From NCBI RefSeq assembly GCF_002904295.1, contig NZ_PPHG01000014.1, positions 169,628-233,627 on the forward strand: 64,000 bases of DNA, written 5' to 3'. Source of the DNA: Amycolatopsis sp. CA-128772 (lineage in GTDB: Bacteria > Actinomycetota > Actinomycetes > Mycobacteriales > Pseudonocardiaceae). The position numbers and the translations under genes were made by a program. Below the pieces are notes generated by a model. It had not been told where the DNA came from. It worked only from the letters and a program-made list of their open reading frames with translations, and ran no database searches. Below, piece by piece: positions 16,911 to 25,400 of the stretch. Position 1 is the first letter of the stretch; each line of letters begins with the position of its first letter.

Positions 16911-17062
16911 AAGCCCACGGGCGCCGGGCGAAAATCCGACCGGCGCCACCCCCAGCGGACTGGCCGCGCGCACCAGCGCACCAGGGTCCCCCGTTGGTGT
17001 CGATCGTGGCGGATGCCGCCACACGGAACGCACACAGAAACCCGGCCCGGCCCGCGCACCCA

Positions 17063-17205
17063 GACGGTCGGCTCGCGTACCCAGGCGGTCGGCTCGCGTA
17101 CTCAAAAGGTCGGCTCGCGTACCTGCACGGTCGGCTTACGAACCGACCCCCCAGGCACGACAACCGACCCTCCAGATACGCGAGCCGCCCCTCCGGGTAC
17201 GGCGG
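17063..17205. repeat. 21-bp period array with an orientation switch (array 2)
   Basis: Forward units of the form CGGTCGGCTCGCGTACC have the TCGCGT core at 17073, 17094 and 17115, with a variant at 17136, exactly 21 bases apart. Past 17137 the same unit appears reverse-complemented (CACGACAACCGACCC, then TACGCGAGCCGCCC, then TACGGCGGCC), with starts at 17156, 17177 and 17198, again 21 apart. The array thus has inverted halves meeting near 17140 and lies between convergent genes. Confidence 0.8.
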
Positions 17206-17220
17206 CCGAAACCGGGCGGG

Positions 17221-18456
17221 TCAGTCCTCGCAGGTGCCGGCCGTCGCGCGGAAGAGCTGGGCTCGGGATCCGCCCACCGGGCGGATCTTCACCGGGGGGT
17301 CCGCCGCCGGCAGCCACACCGACTGGCCCCTCCGCAGCTCGACCTTCTCGCCGTCGTCCGCCGTCACCAGCAGGTCGCCCGCCGTGCACAGCAGGATCTG
17401 CGGGCCCACGCTGTCGACCGAAATCTCGTCGTCCTGGCCCTCCGGCCACTCCACGCGCGACAGCTCGAACTCCGGGGCGTCCGTGTGGTACACCGCCACG
17501 CGCCCGCCGGAATCGCCGCACTGGACCGGCATCTCGCCGCACGCGAAGTCCACCACCCGCAGCAGCTCCGGGACGTCCACGTGCTTCGGCGTCAGGCCGC
17601 ACCGCAGGATGTTGTCCGAGTTCGCCAGGATCTCCACGGCCGTCCCGTGGAGATACAGGTGCAGGTTGCCCGCCGGCAGGTAGATCGCCTCGCCCGCGCG
17701 CAACGTCAACCTGTTCAGCAACAGCGCCGCCAGCACACCCGCGTCGCGCGGGTGCGCCTCACCGAGCTCCAGGATCGTCCGGCACTCCACCGCGAACTCG
17801 CCGTGCTCCTGGACGTGCCGGACGCACGCGTCCAGCACCTCCGGCAACAGAGCGTCCAGCGACGGCTGCGGCAGCGTGATCCACGTCGTGAACAGCGCGC
17901 GCAGCCCGGACGGGTCCGGCTGGGCCTCCAGCAGCCCCGTGTACTTCGCCAGTCCCGGCGTCTCGATGGCCTTCAGGAGCTTCACCGTCCGGTCCGGGGT
18001 GCGGAACCCCGCCAGCGCGTGGAACTCCGTCAGCGCGCACACCAGCTCCGGCTTCGCCGTCGGGTCCGGGTAGTTGCGGTTCGACGCGTCCCGCGGGATG
18101 CCCAGCCGCTCCTCGCGGGCGTGGCCCTCCGCGGCCTGCGCCGCCGACGGGTGCGCCTGCATCGACAGTGGCTCCTCCGCCGCGAGGATCTTCAGCAGGA
18201 ACGGGAGCCGCCCGCCCCAGCGCTTCGCGCACCGCTCGCCGAGCTGGGTCACCGGGTCGGCCTCCACCAGCTCGAGCAGGCTCCGCTCGGTCCCGTCGGG
18301 GCCGATGACGTGCGACGGGTCGCCCGGGTGGGCGCCCATCCACAGCTCGGCCTCGGGGTGCGGCGCGGGTACCGGACGGCCCAGCAGCTCGGGGATCGCC
18401 GTCCGCGATCCCCAGGCGTAGGGCCGCACCGCGTTGCGCAGCAGCTCCACTGTCAC
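17221..18456 (-). CDS. manA: Mannose-6-phosphate isomerase, class I
   Basis: A 411-residue zinc enzyme that interconverts fructose 6-phosphate and mannose 6-phosphate, feeding GDP-mannose for phosphatidylinositol mannosides, lipomannan and protein mannosylation. Features include NAVRPYAWGSRTAIPELLG at the N-terminus, AELWMGAHPGDPS, the Zn-binding QAHPSA motif (LSMQAHPSAAQA), NYPDPTAKPELVCALT, and GEAIYLPAGNLHLYLHGTAV for the second cupin-like motif. GTG start with a GGAG-containing leader. It is the last gene of a manB-Trm112-TobH-manA series on the minus strand, in the same order as the mycobacterial locus. The 21-bp array begins 16 bases past its end. Confidence 0.95.
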   Translation of the reverse strand: MTVELLRNAVRPYAWGSRTAIPELLGRPVPAPHPEAELWMGAHPGDPSHVIGPDGTERSLLELVEADPVTQLGERCAKRWGGRLPFLLKILAAEEPLSMQAHPSAAQAAEGHAREERLGIPRDASNRNYPDPTAKPELVCALTEFHALAGFRTPDRTVKLLKAIETPGLAKYTGLLEAQPDPSGLRALFTTWITLPQPSLDALLPEVLDACVRHVQEHGEFAVECRTILELGEAHPRDAGVLAALLLNRLTLRAGEAIYLPAGNLHLYLHGTAVEILANSDNILRCGLTPKHVDVPELLRVVDFACGEMPVQCGDSGGRVAVYHTDAPEFELSRVEWPEGQDDEISVDSVGPQILLCTAGDLLVTADDGEKVELRRGQSVWLPAADPPVKIRPVGGSRAQLFRATAGTCED

Positions 18457-18504
18457 CTCAACTCCACTCCTTCGGCACCGGCCGGGGCCGGTGCTCGGCG
18501 GGTC

Positions 18505-19599
18505 TCACGCCGTCGCGGGTGCGAAGCGGCCCGCGCCGCCGATGCTGCCCGCGGCCAGCCCGAGGTAGACCGCCGCCAGTTCGAACCGCAGTGCCAGCAC
18601 CGCGGCCCGCACGATTTCGTCGGCCTCGATCTCCTCGGCCGGCGCGATGACGTCCGCACCCGGCAGCAGATCCTCGGCCTGGAAGCGCGCCGCGTCCGTG
18701 GCCGGACCGGTGCGCACCGAGAGCAGCAGCACCCGGGTGGGGATGTCACCAGAGGGATCGTCCGGATCGGCGAAGATGTCACGCTCTCCGCCGCCTGATT
18801 GCGCCGCGCGCCGCAATGCGGGACGCGCCAGCGCCTGACGATAGTCCTCGACGTCGCACACGGTAGCCGCGTGGGCCGCAAACGCGTGCGCAGCGTGTTC
18901 GCCGACGGCGACCGCGACCGGGTCCAGCCCCCACAGCAACGGCACGCGATCGGCGACGCGCAGCGCCAGCGCCTTGGCCGGGTTCGCGAACGACTCCCGG
19001 GCCAGGTAGTCCTTCTCGGCTTCCAGGTCCAGCTGGTCGGCCAGCGCTTGGACGTCGGAAATAAGCAGGCCCAGCGCGTTCGCGGTGAGCAGCCCGGCGG
19101 CCAGGCCGCGCGGGAACGCCAGCTCCGGCGGCACCGGGATGCGCGGCGCCAGCAGGATGCCCTTGCCGGCCACGGCGGCCGCCACCGGGCCTTCCGACGG
19201 CGCCGAGAGCACCACCGAAGCGCCATAACGGGCCGCGCGCTCCAGCGACGCGGCGAGTTCCCGGTCACCCGGGTCGTCGGTGTGCGCGAAGACGACGTCG
19301 AGCGCACCGATCCAGCTCGGCACCACCTCGGCGACGACCACCGGCACCGGGCACGACGGCGCCAGCAGGGCGGCCAGCAGCCGCGTGAGCGTGCGGCTGA
19401 CCCCCGGCCGGTCGATCAGCACGACGGCGCGCGGGCGGCCCATGTCGAGCCGTTCGGACAGCTCCAGCTCCGCGGCCAGCTCGGCGGTCGCCCGCACCTG
19501 GGCGCCGGCCATCGCGGCGGCACGGAGCAACCCCGCGCTGTCGGCCTCGGCCAGCCGCGCGGGATCGTCGAGCAGCGAGTCGTCAAGCACTGTCGGCAT
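18505..19599 (-). CDS. SIS-fold TobH-like protein of the mannose locus
   Basis: About 364 residues. The sequence looks like a double SIS (sugar isomerase) domain: PRAVVLIDRPGVSRTLTRLL, VVVAEVVPSWIGALDVVFAHTDDPGD, GASVVLSAPSEGPVAAAVAGKG, and a helical C-terminal half with RVADRVPLLWGLDP. Its position between manA and a phosphomannomutase equals that of Rv3256c (annotated TobH) in mycobacteria. The catalytic Glu and His of phosphoglucose/phosphomannose isomerases are not obvious, so a regulatory or altered role is possible. The ATG at 19599 overlaps the Trm112-like gene by 17 bases; a GTG at 19590 is an alternative. Translational coupling is likely. Confidence 0.75.
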   Translation of the reverse strand: MPTVLDDSLLDDPARLAEADSAGLLRAAAMAGAQVRATAELAAELELSERLDMGRPRAVVLIDRPGVSRTLTRLLAALLAPSCPVPVVVAEVVPSWIGALDVVFAHTDDPGDRELAASLERAARYGASVVLSAPSEGPVAAAVAGKGILLAPRIPVPPELAFPRGLAAGLLTANALGLLISDVQALADQLDLEAEKDYLARESFANPAKALALRVADRVPLLWGLDPVAVAVGEHAAHAFAAHAATVCDVEDYRQALARPALRRAAQSGGGERDIFADPDDPSGDIPTRVLLLSVRTGPATDAARFQAEDLLPGADVIAPAEEIEADEIVRAAVLALRFELAAVYLGLAAGSIGGAGRFAPATA

Positions 19600-19804
19600 C
19601 GGGATTTCCGCCGTTCCCGGGCAGGGTCGCCTCGTCCAGGAGCAGCACCGGGATGCCGTCACGGACCGGGTACACGCGACCGCACTGGGTGCACGTCAGC
19701 GCGTCGGCCTCGGGGTCGTCCGGGGTGCCCGGCCGGAGCGGGGCGTGATCGGGCGACGGGCACGCCAAGATCTCGAGGAGCTGGGCGTCGAGCGTGATGG
19801 CCAT
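19583..19804 (-). CDS. Trm112-family small zinc-ribbon protein
   Basis: A 73-residue protein with LDAQLLEILACPSPDHAPL and ALTCTQCGRVYPVRDGIPVLL, the zinc-ribbon pattern of Trm112 family proteins (also called UPF0434). In eukaryotes and archaea Trm112 activates methyltransferases; in bacteria the role is mostly unknown. The first zinc knuckle keeps only one Cys (CPSPDH), with His a possible replacement, while the second has a full CTQC. ATG at 19804 follows GGAGGA. It sits between the phosphomannomutase and TobH-like genes and overlaps the latter, so it is probably part of one message. Confidence 0.85.
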   Translation of the reverse strand: MAITLDAQLLEILACPSPDHAPLRPGTPDDPEADALTCTQCGRVYPVRDGIPVLLLDEATLPGNGGNPDADSA

Positions 19805-19893
19805 GGTTCCTCCATACCACGCTGGGAGGTGTGATGAAGGGCACCTTCAGGACACAGTTCGGCCCGGCGGCCCGCCCTTCATCGTGGACGGGG

Positions 19894-21249
19894 TCAGTTG
19901 CGGATGATCGCGAGCACGTCTTCCACCAGCGCCTGCACGGCTTCGGCGTTCGCCGCTTCGACGTTCAGCCGGAGCAGCGGCTCGGTGTTCGACGGGCGCA
20001 GGTTGAACCAGGCGCCACCCGGCAGCTGCACGGTGAGGCCGTCCAGCTCGTCGAGCTCGACGCCGGAGCGGGTGCCGAAGATGTCCTTGACGGCCATCAT
20101 CTTCGCGACCTGGTCGTCGACCGTGGAGTTGATCTCACCGGACGCCGCGTAGCGCGAGTACGCGCTGGTCAGCTCGGACAGCGGGCCGTTCTGCTCGCCG
20201 AGGGCGGCGAGGACGTGCAGCGCCGCCAGCATGCCGGTGTCGGCGCGCCAGAAGTCGCGGAAGTAGTAGTGCGCGGAGTGCTCGCCGCCGAAGATGGCGC
20301 CGGTGCGGGCCATCTCGGCCTTGATGAACGAGTGCCCGACGCGGGTGCGGACCGGCTTGCCGCCGTGTTCGGCGACGATCTCCGGCACGCCCTTGGACGT
20401 GATCAGGTTGTGGATGATCGTGCCGCCCGGGTCCTTCGCCAGCTCGCGGACGGCGACCAGCGCGGTGATCGCGCTCGGCGAAACGGGTTCGCCGCGCTCG
20501 TCGACGATGAAGCAGCGGTCGGCGTCGCCGTCGAAGGCGACCCCGGCGTCGGCGCCGACCTCGCGCACCTTCGCCTGCAGGTCGACGATGTTCGCCGGGT
20601 CCAGCGGGTTGGCCTCGTGGTTCGGGAAGGTGCCGTCGAGCTCGAAGTACATCGGCACGACGTCGATCGGCAAGCCGTCGAAGACGGTCGGGACGGTGTG
20701 CCCGCCCATGCCGTTGCCGGCGTCGACCACGATCTTCAGCGGCCGGTTGCCGGACAGGTCGACGAGGTTGCGCAGGTAGGCGGCGTAGTCGGCGAGGACG
20801 TCCCGCTCGGTGATCGTGCCGCGCTGGCCCTCGAAGCCGGGCACGCCCTGCTCGACGGTGTCGCGGATCTCGGCGAGGCCGGTGTCCTGGCCGACCGGCG
20901 ACGCGCCGGCGCGGCACATCTTGATGCCGTTGTACTTGGCCGGGTTGTGGCTGGCGGTGAACATCGCGCCCGGCATGTTGAGCGAGCCCGAAGCGAAGTA
21001 CAGCTGGTCGGTGCTGGCCAGCCCGATGCTGACCACGTCGAGCCCCTGCGAGGTGACGCCCTCGGCGAACGCCGCCGCCAGCGCCGGTGAGGAGTCGCGC
21101 ATGTCGTGGCCGATCACCACCGAGGGCGCTTCTGGCTTGATGAGCAGGGCGAACGCGGCGCCGAAGTCGCGGACGAGGTCCGCGTCGAGCTGCTCGCCGA
21201 CCACGCCGCGAATGTCGTAGGCCTTCACGATGCCCGAAAGGTCTGGCAC
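19894..21249 (-). CDS. manB: Phosphomannomutase / phosphoglucomutase
   Basis: A 451-residue alpha-D-phosphohexomutase that turns mannose 6-phosphate into mannose 1-phosphate for GDP-mannose. The four family signatures are present: the phosphoserine loop MFTASHNPAKYNG near residue 100, the magnesium loop AFDGDADRCFIVDE near 240, the sugar-binding loop FGGEHSAHYYFRDF near 320, and the phosphate-binding loop RPSNTEPLLRLNVEA near the C-terminus. GTG at 21249 lies four bases after GGGGAGA. It heads the minus-strand mannose series and corresponds to Rv3257c in mycobacteria. Activity on glucose 1-phosphate cannot be excluded. Confidence 0.95.
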   Translation of the reverse strand: MPDLSGIVKAYDIRGVVGEQLDADLVRDFGAAFALLIKPEAPSVVIGHDMRDSSPALAAAFAEGVTSQGLDVVSIGLASTDQLYFASGSLNMPGAMFTASHNPAKYNGIKMCRAGASPVGQDTGLAEIRDTVEQGVPGFEGQRGTITERDVLADYAAYLRNLVDLSGNRPLKIVVDAGNGMGGHTVPTVFDGLPIDVVPMYFELDGTFPNHEANPLDPANIVDLQAKVREVGADAGVAFDGDADRCFIVDERGEPVSPSAITALVAVRELAKDPGGTIIHNLITSKGVPEIVAEHGGKPVRTRVGHSFIKAEMARTGAIFGGEHSAHYYFRDFWRADTGMLAALHVLAALGEQNGPLSELTSAYSRYAASGEINSTVDDQVAKMMAVKDIFGTRSGVELDELDGLTVQLPGGAWFNLRPSNTEPLLRLNVEAANAEAVQALVEDVLAIIRN

Positions 21250-21329
21250 GCCGTCTCCCCGCGAATAGTCGTCCCGGCGCCCGCTGCGCCGCGCGGAAAG
21301 CCTACCGGCGAGGTGAGTGGGTTACGCGT

Positions 21330-21683
21330 TCAGGCGCGACCGGGCAGGACCCGCAGGTGGCCGCGGCGCCCGGACGGGCCCTCCGGCTCGGGCGCGGGGG
21401 CCGGTTTGCCGGGGCGGCCGGCCTCGCGCACGGCCTCGGCCAGCGCGGTCAGTTCGTCGGCCGACGGGTCCGGCGCGGCGAAGGCCCCTTCGTGCCGGAC
21501 GACTTCCCACCCCTTGGGGACGGTCAGCCGCAGCGCGTGGGCTTCGCAGAGGTCGTACGAGTGGGGCTCGGAGGCGGTGGCCAGCGGGCCGACGACGGCG
21601 GTGGAGTCGCTGTACGCATACGTCAGCGTGGCCACAGCTGGCTCGAGACAGCCAGTACGCGAACACTTCCGTACGCTCCGCAC
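21330..21683 (-). CDS. DUF3499 family protein
   Basis: A 117-residue cytoplasmic protein. The first 70 residues hold paired Cys motifs, CSRTGCLEPAVATLTYAYSD and YDLCEAHALRLTVPKGWEVV, that probably bind a metal. This matches the DUF3499 family found next to manB in mycobacteria (Rv3258c) and confined to actinobacteria. The C-terminal tail is Pro- and Arg-rich and low in complexity. GTG at 21683 is chosen to give the family length; no strong ribosome-binding site is seen, so the message may be leaderless. It is divergent from the zincin-like gene. The function is unknown. Confidence 0.82.
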   Translation of the reverse strand: MRSVRKCSRTGCLEPAVATLTYAYSDSTAVVGPLATASEPHSYDLCEAHALRLTVPKGWEVVRHEGAFAAPDPSADELTALAEAVREAGRPGKPAPAPEPEGPSGRRGHLRVLPGRA

Positions 21684-21760
21684 GAATCGAAACGATAGCG
21701 CGTCGCCGCAAGCTCCCGAGGAGCGACACGCACTGGGACACGCCGACCGCATAGACTTCG

Positions 21761-22228
21761 GTGGTGGCGACGGCTCGTGACTACCGACAGCGGCGGCGCT
21801 CGCGACGGGACCGGCACGGCCGGGGCCTGCGCGGGACGCTGTATCCGGCGACCCTGCCCGCCGCCGCGAGCCGCGCGGAACGCTTCGACGCCCTGGTGCT
21901 GGACGCCCTGGAGCCGATCGAAGCCCGCTGGCGCCACGAGCTGACCAAGCTCGACGTGGCGGTCGACGACGTACCGGAGGTCCGCGAGAACGGCCACTCC
22001 CCAGCGGACGGCGTGCTACACGACGGCGCGGTGCCGTTGTCGCGGCTGGTCCCGGCCGGGGTGGACCGGACGGGACTGCCGACACGGGCGCGAATCGTGC
22101 TGTACCGGCGGCCACTGGAGGCGCGGGCGAAGGACCCGTCAGAACTGGCGGAGCTGGTGCACGACGTGCTGGTGGAGCAGGTGGCGGGGTACTTGGGCGT
22201 GGAGCCGGACGTCATCGAAGGCGAGTAG
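21761..22228 (+). CDS. Zincin-like metallopeptidase family protein with a degenerate active site
   Basis: A 155-residue protein matching the actinobacterial Zincin_1 family that sits beside DUF3499 and whiB2 (as Rv3259 does). The N-terminus is very Arg-rich (RDYRQRRRSRRDRHGRGLRG) and may bind nucleic acid. The C-terminal part has RARIVLYRRPLEARAKD and then LVHDVLVEQVAGYLGV. In true zincins this helix reads HExxHxxG; here it is H-D-V-L-V-E-Q, so the second His and the catalytic Glu are missing. Either the protein is not a peptidase or a different metal site is used. GTG at 21761 or 21764 starts it. Confidence 0.7.
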   Translation: MVATARDYRQRRRSRRDRHGRGLRGTLYPATLPAAASRAERFDALVLDALEPIEARWRHELTKLDVAVDDVPEVRENGHSPADGVLHDGAVPLSRLVPAGVDRTGLPTRARIVLYRRPLEARAKDPSELAELVHDVLVEQVAGYLGVEPDVIEGE

Positions 22229-22403
22229 CGCCCACTCGACGGCCGTTGCGGCTCTACGGGCTTTACGGGGCCCGCTGCAGAACCGCCGGCCGGCAACGGA
22301 AGACGACCAGAGACGTCACCAGACCTCCCCCGGCCCTCATCCCAGCCGCAGTTCAGTCGACCCACAACCCCCGCGCGCGTAGTGGGGACCCCCGGTTCTT
22401 ACG

Positions 22404-25400
22404 CTACCGCCCACCACCGACAGTTTCCGGCCGCCGCCGAGGCGGAACGGCCGTCAACAGCGTGAACAGGACCGCCGCCAGCTGGGCCAGCAGCAGCAGA
22501 TTTCGTTCCGTTCCCGGGTACTCCACCGTCACCTCCGACGACGCCGGCGGCACCGACACCGCCACCTGGTGGCCCCACGCCGGCACGATCGGTACCGGTT
22601 TGCCGGCCACCGCCGCCTTCCAGCCCGCCTCCTGCTCCGCCGCCAATACCAGCAACCGCCCGGTGGGGCCGTCGGATACCCGGACCCGCACGTCCGGGAG
22701 GTCCGCCCGGACCGGCGCCACGCCCGGAGCGTTGCCCGGTGCGCCGCCGCCCGTGACCGCCGCCTTCGCCTGTTCCGGGGAGATCAGGATCACCTGGCCC
22801 GCCGGCGGGAGGAGGCGGAGCACCGCGCGGCCGTCCGATGTCGGCGCCGCCACCGAGAGGAGGTCCTTGGCCAGCGGCAGGTACGCCTGCGGGTCCACGC
22901 CGGGCGGGAGCACCACGTACTCCACGCCCGCGGCCGCGGCGGCGGCCAGCACGCGCTGGACCGCCGCCGCGTCGCCTTGGCCGAGGTCGTGGCGCCACGC
23001 CGCCAGGCGGGCCGGTGTTCCCGGGGTGGGGGCCAGCTCGTCGTCGCCGTAGTGCGGGAGGCGGCCGCCGATCTGGCGGGTTGCGTCCGGGGCCACGTCG
23101 AGCACCGAACGGCCGGACACCGCCAGCTCGGCCGCGACCTCCGGGGCGAGCGACGGGCGCTCGCCCGCCCGGAGCGGCCCCTGAGAGCCGACCAGCACCG
23201 CGCCGGCCGCCAGGGCCAGGAACACCGCCACGCCGGCGACCGCGAAAACCTGCGGTAGCCAGGTCGCCGGGACGCCGGCCGACCCGCCGCGCTGCCACGA
23301 CCCGAGCACCACCCATAGCAGCCCGGCGCCGACGATCAGCAACGGCACACCCGCGTAGCCGTGCGCCGGGGCGCCGCCCTGCATCGGGACCGCGGTGACC
23401 AGCCGGACCAGCACCAGGCCGCCGCCGCCCAGCGCCGCGAGCGCGAGGCCGCCGGCGGCAAGCTTCGTCGGCCGGACCACCACGGCCACCAGCGCCGCGG
23501 CGATCACTGCGACACCGATGGGCCACGCGCCCGGCCCGCCCGGGTCGAGCCCGGCGAGATCGGTGCCGGAAACCGCCGCGGCCGCGCCGCCGAGCCCCTG
23601 CACGAGCAGTTCCGGGTGCCGGAGCAGCACCGTCGGCCACGGCAGCAGCAGCGCCAGCGGCAGCAGCACCACGATGCCGACCGACGCGATCCGGCGCGCC
23701 AGGCCGGTCGGGGCGGGCAGCACGACGAACCCGACCAGCAGCCCGGCGAGCGCGAGTGCGTGCGCGAGCGGCGAGAACGCGCCGAGCAACGCCATCCCTA
23801 TCGCTGATAGAGCGGACACGTGCAGCCAGCGCGTGTCCGCGTGCACGAGCAGCCCCGCGATGCCCGCGGCCACCAGCGGCAGCACCAGGTGCACGACGAC
23901 GACGTCGAGCCGGCCCTGCGCCACTCCGGCGGTCGCGGCCGGCAGCACCGCGTACGTCGCCGCGACGACGGCACGCACCCAGCGGCGCACGCGCAGCCGC
24001 CGAGTCGCGACGTATGCCCCTATCGCTGATAGAGGGATGTCGCCGATGAGCAGGATCGCCACCAGTGCGGGCGGACCGCCGAGCGGAGCGAACACCGCGC
24101 CGAGCGTCCCTATCACTGGTAGGGACGCCGCCGCCGGTGCGCCGGTGCCGCCCGCGATCGCGTGCCACGGCACCAGGTACGACGACCACAGCTCGCCCAG
24201 GCCGGCGACGGGCAGCAGCTTGCCGCCGAAGAGGTCGAGGCCGAGCCGGGCCCGGTTGACGACCAGGCCGAGCGCCGTCAGCACGACGAGCAGCACGACC
24301 GGCGGTGCGAAGACCGTGGCCGCGAGCACCCGGCGGCGGTTCACCTCGACGAAGACGAGCTCCGGTTCCGGCTCCGGGGCTTCGGGGGTGTCTTCGGCCA
24401 CCGGCGCCGGGGTTTCCGGCAGCGCTACGGCGACGAGCGTGCCCGGCTTGCGCAGCCCGGACCCGCGGGCGCTGAGCCCGCGCAGCGCGCCCGCCGGCAA
24501 CGCGTCGGGGCCGACGGGGCGGTTCTCGCGCGCGTCGAGCGCCTCCGGCGTCACCCACGCCGACTCGGTTTCGACGGTCTCGGGCACCCGGCCGAGCGCG
24601 ACTTCGTTCTCGACGCCGCGGCGCACCAGGCCGACGACGCCGGCGCGGACGGCGTTGCGCAGCCGCGTCCCGCGGCCGGTGAAAAGGCCGCGAACCGTGC
24701 CAGGCCGCGGATTCCGCCGTCGTCGGTCGCGTGCGGCGCGCAATCCGCCGCGTCCACTGAGGAGGTACCCGGCCGCGGCGAACTCGGCCCGCGCTTCGCC
24801 GGTGCGGCGCAGCAGCACGAAGGCGAGCGCGCGCAGCACCGAAAGGAGCGGGAGCCGGATCATGCCGAGCCAGAAGGAAAACGGCGAGCAGTTCACCAGG
24901 AACACGCGCAGCCCGTGGGCGCGGTTCGCGGCGGGCAGCGGGCCGGGGAGGGCGTCCGCCGGCCGCCGGCCGGTGGTGAGCGCACGGGCGTGCCGGACGC
25001 GGGCGACCGGGACGGACAGGACCATGCCGCCGGCCGCGTTCGCGCGCCAGCCGAAATCGAGATCCTCTCGCAGCAACGGGAATCCGGGATCGAAGCCGCC
25101 GAGGGTGTCCCAGGCGTCGCGGCGCACGAGCGAGCCCGCGCTGGGCACGGCGAGCACCTCCACCGGGTCCTCGCCGGTCGCGGCGATCTGCTGGCGGTGC
25201 CCGGAGGCGTCGGTGGACAGGCCCGCTTCGACGATCAGCCGGGGGTCGGTCCAGTCGATGCCGAGCGGGCCGAGCACGGTCGCCGACGGCGTCTTCGTGG
25301 CGACGTCCAGCAGCTGTTCGAGGCAGTCGCGCTCGGGTGCGCAGTCGTCGTGCAGGAGCCACAGCCACGATCCCGGGTCGTCGCCCCAGCGTTCGGTGGC

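Noticed and set aside
23795..24125. Cloning-vector contamination carrying real tetO sites
   Set aside because: The palindromes are imperfect matches, keep the reading frame of the host gene, and the sequence between them codes normally for membrane helices.
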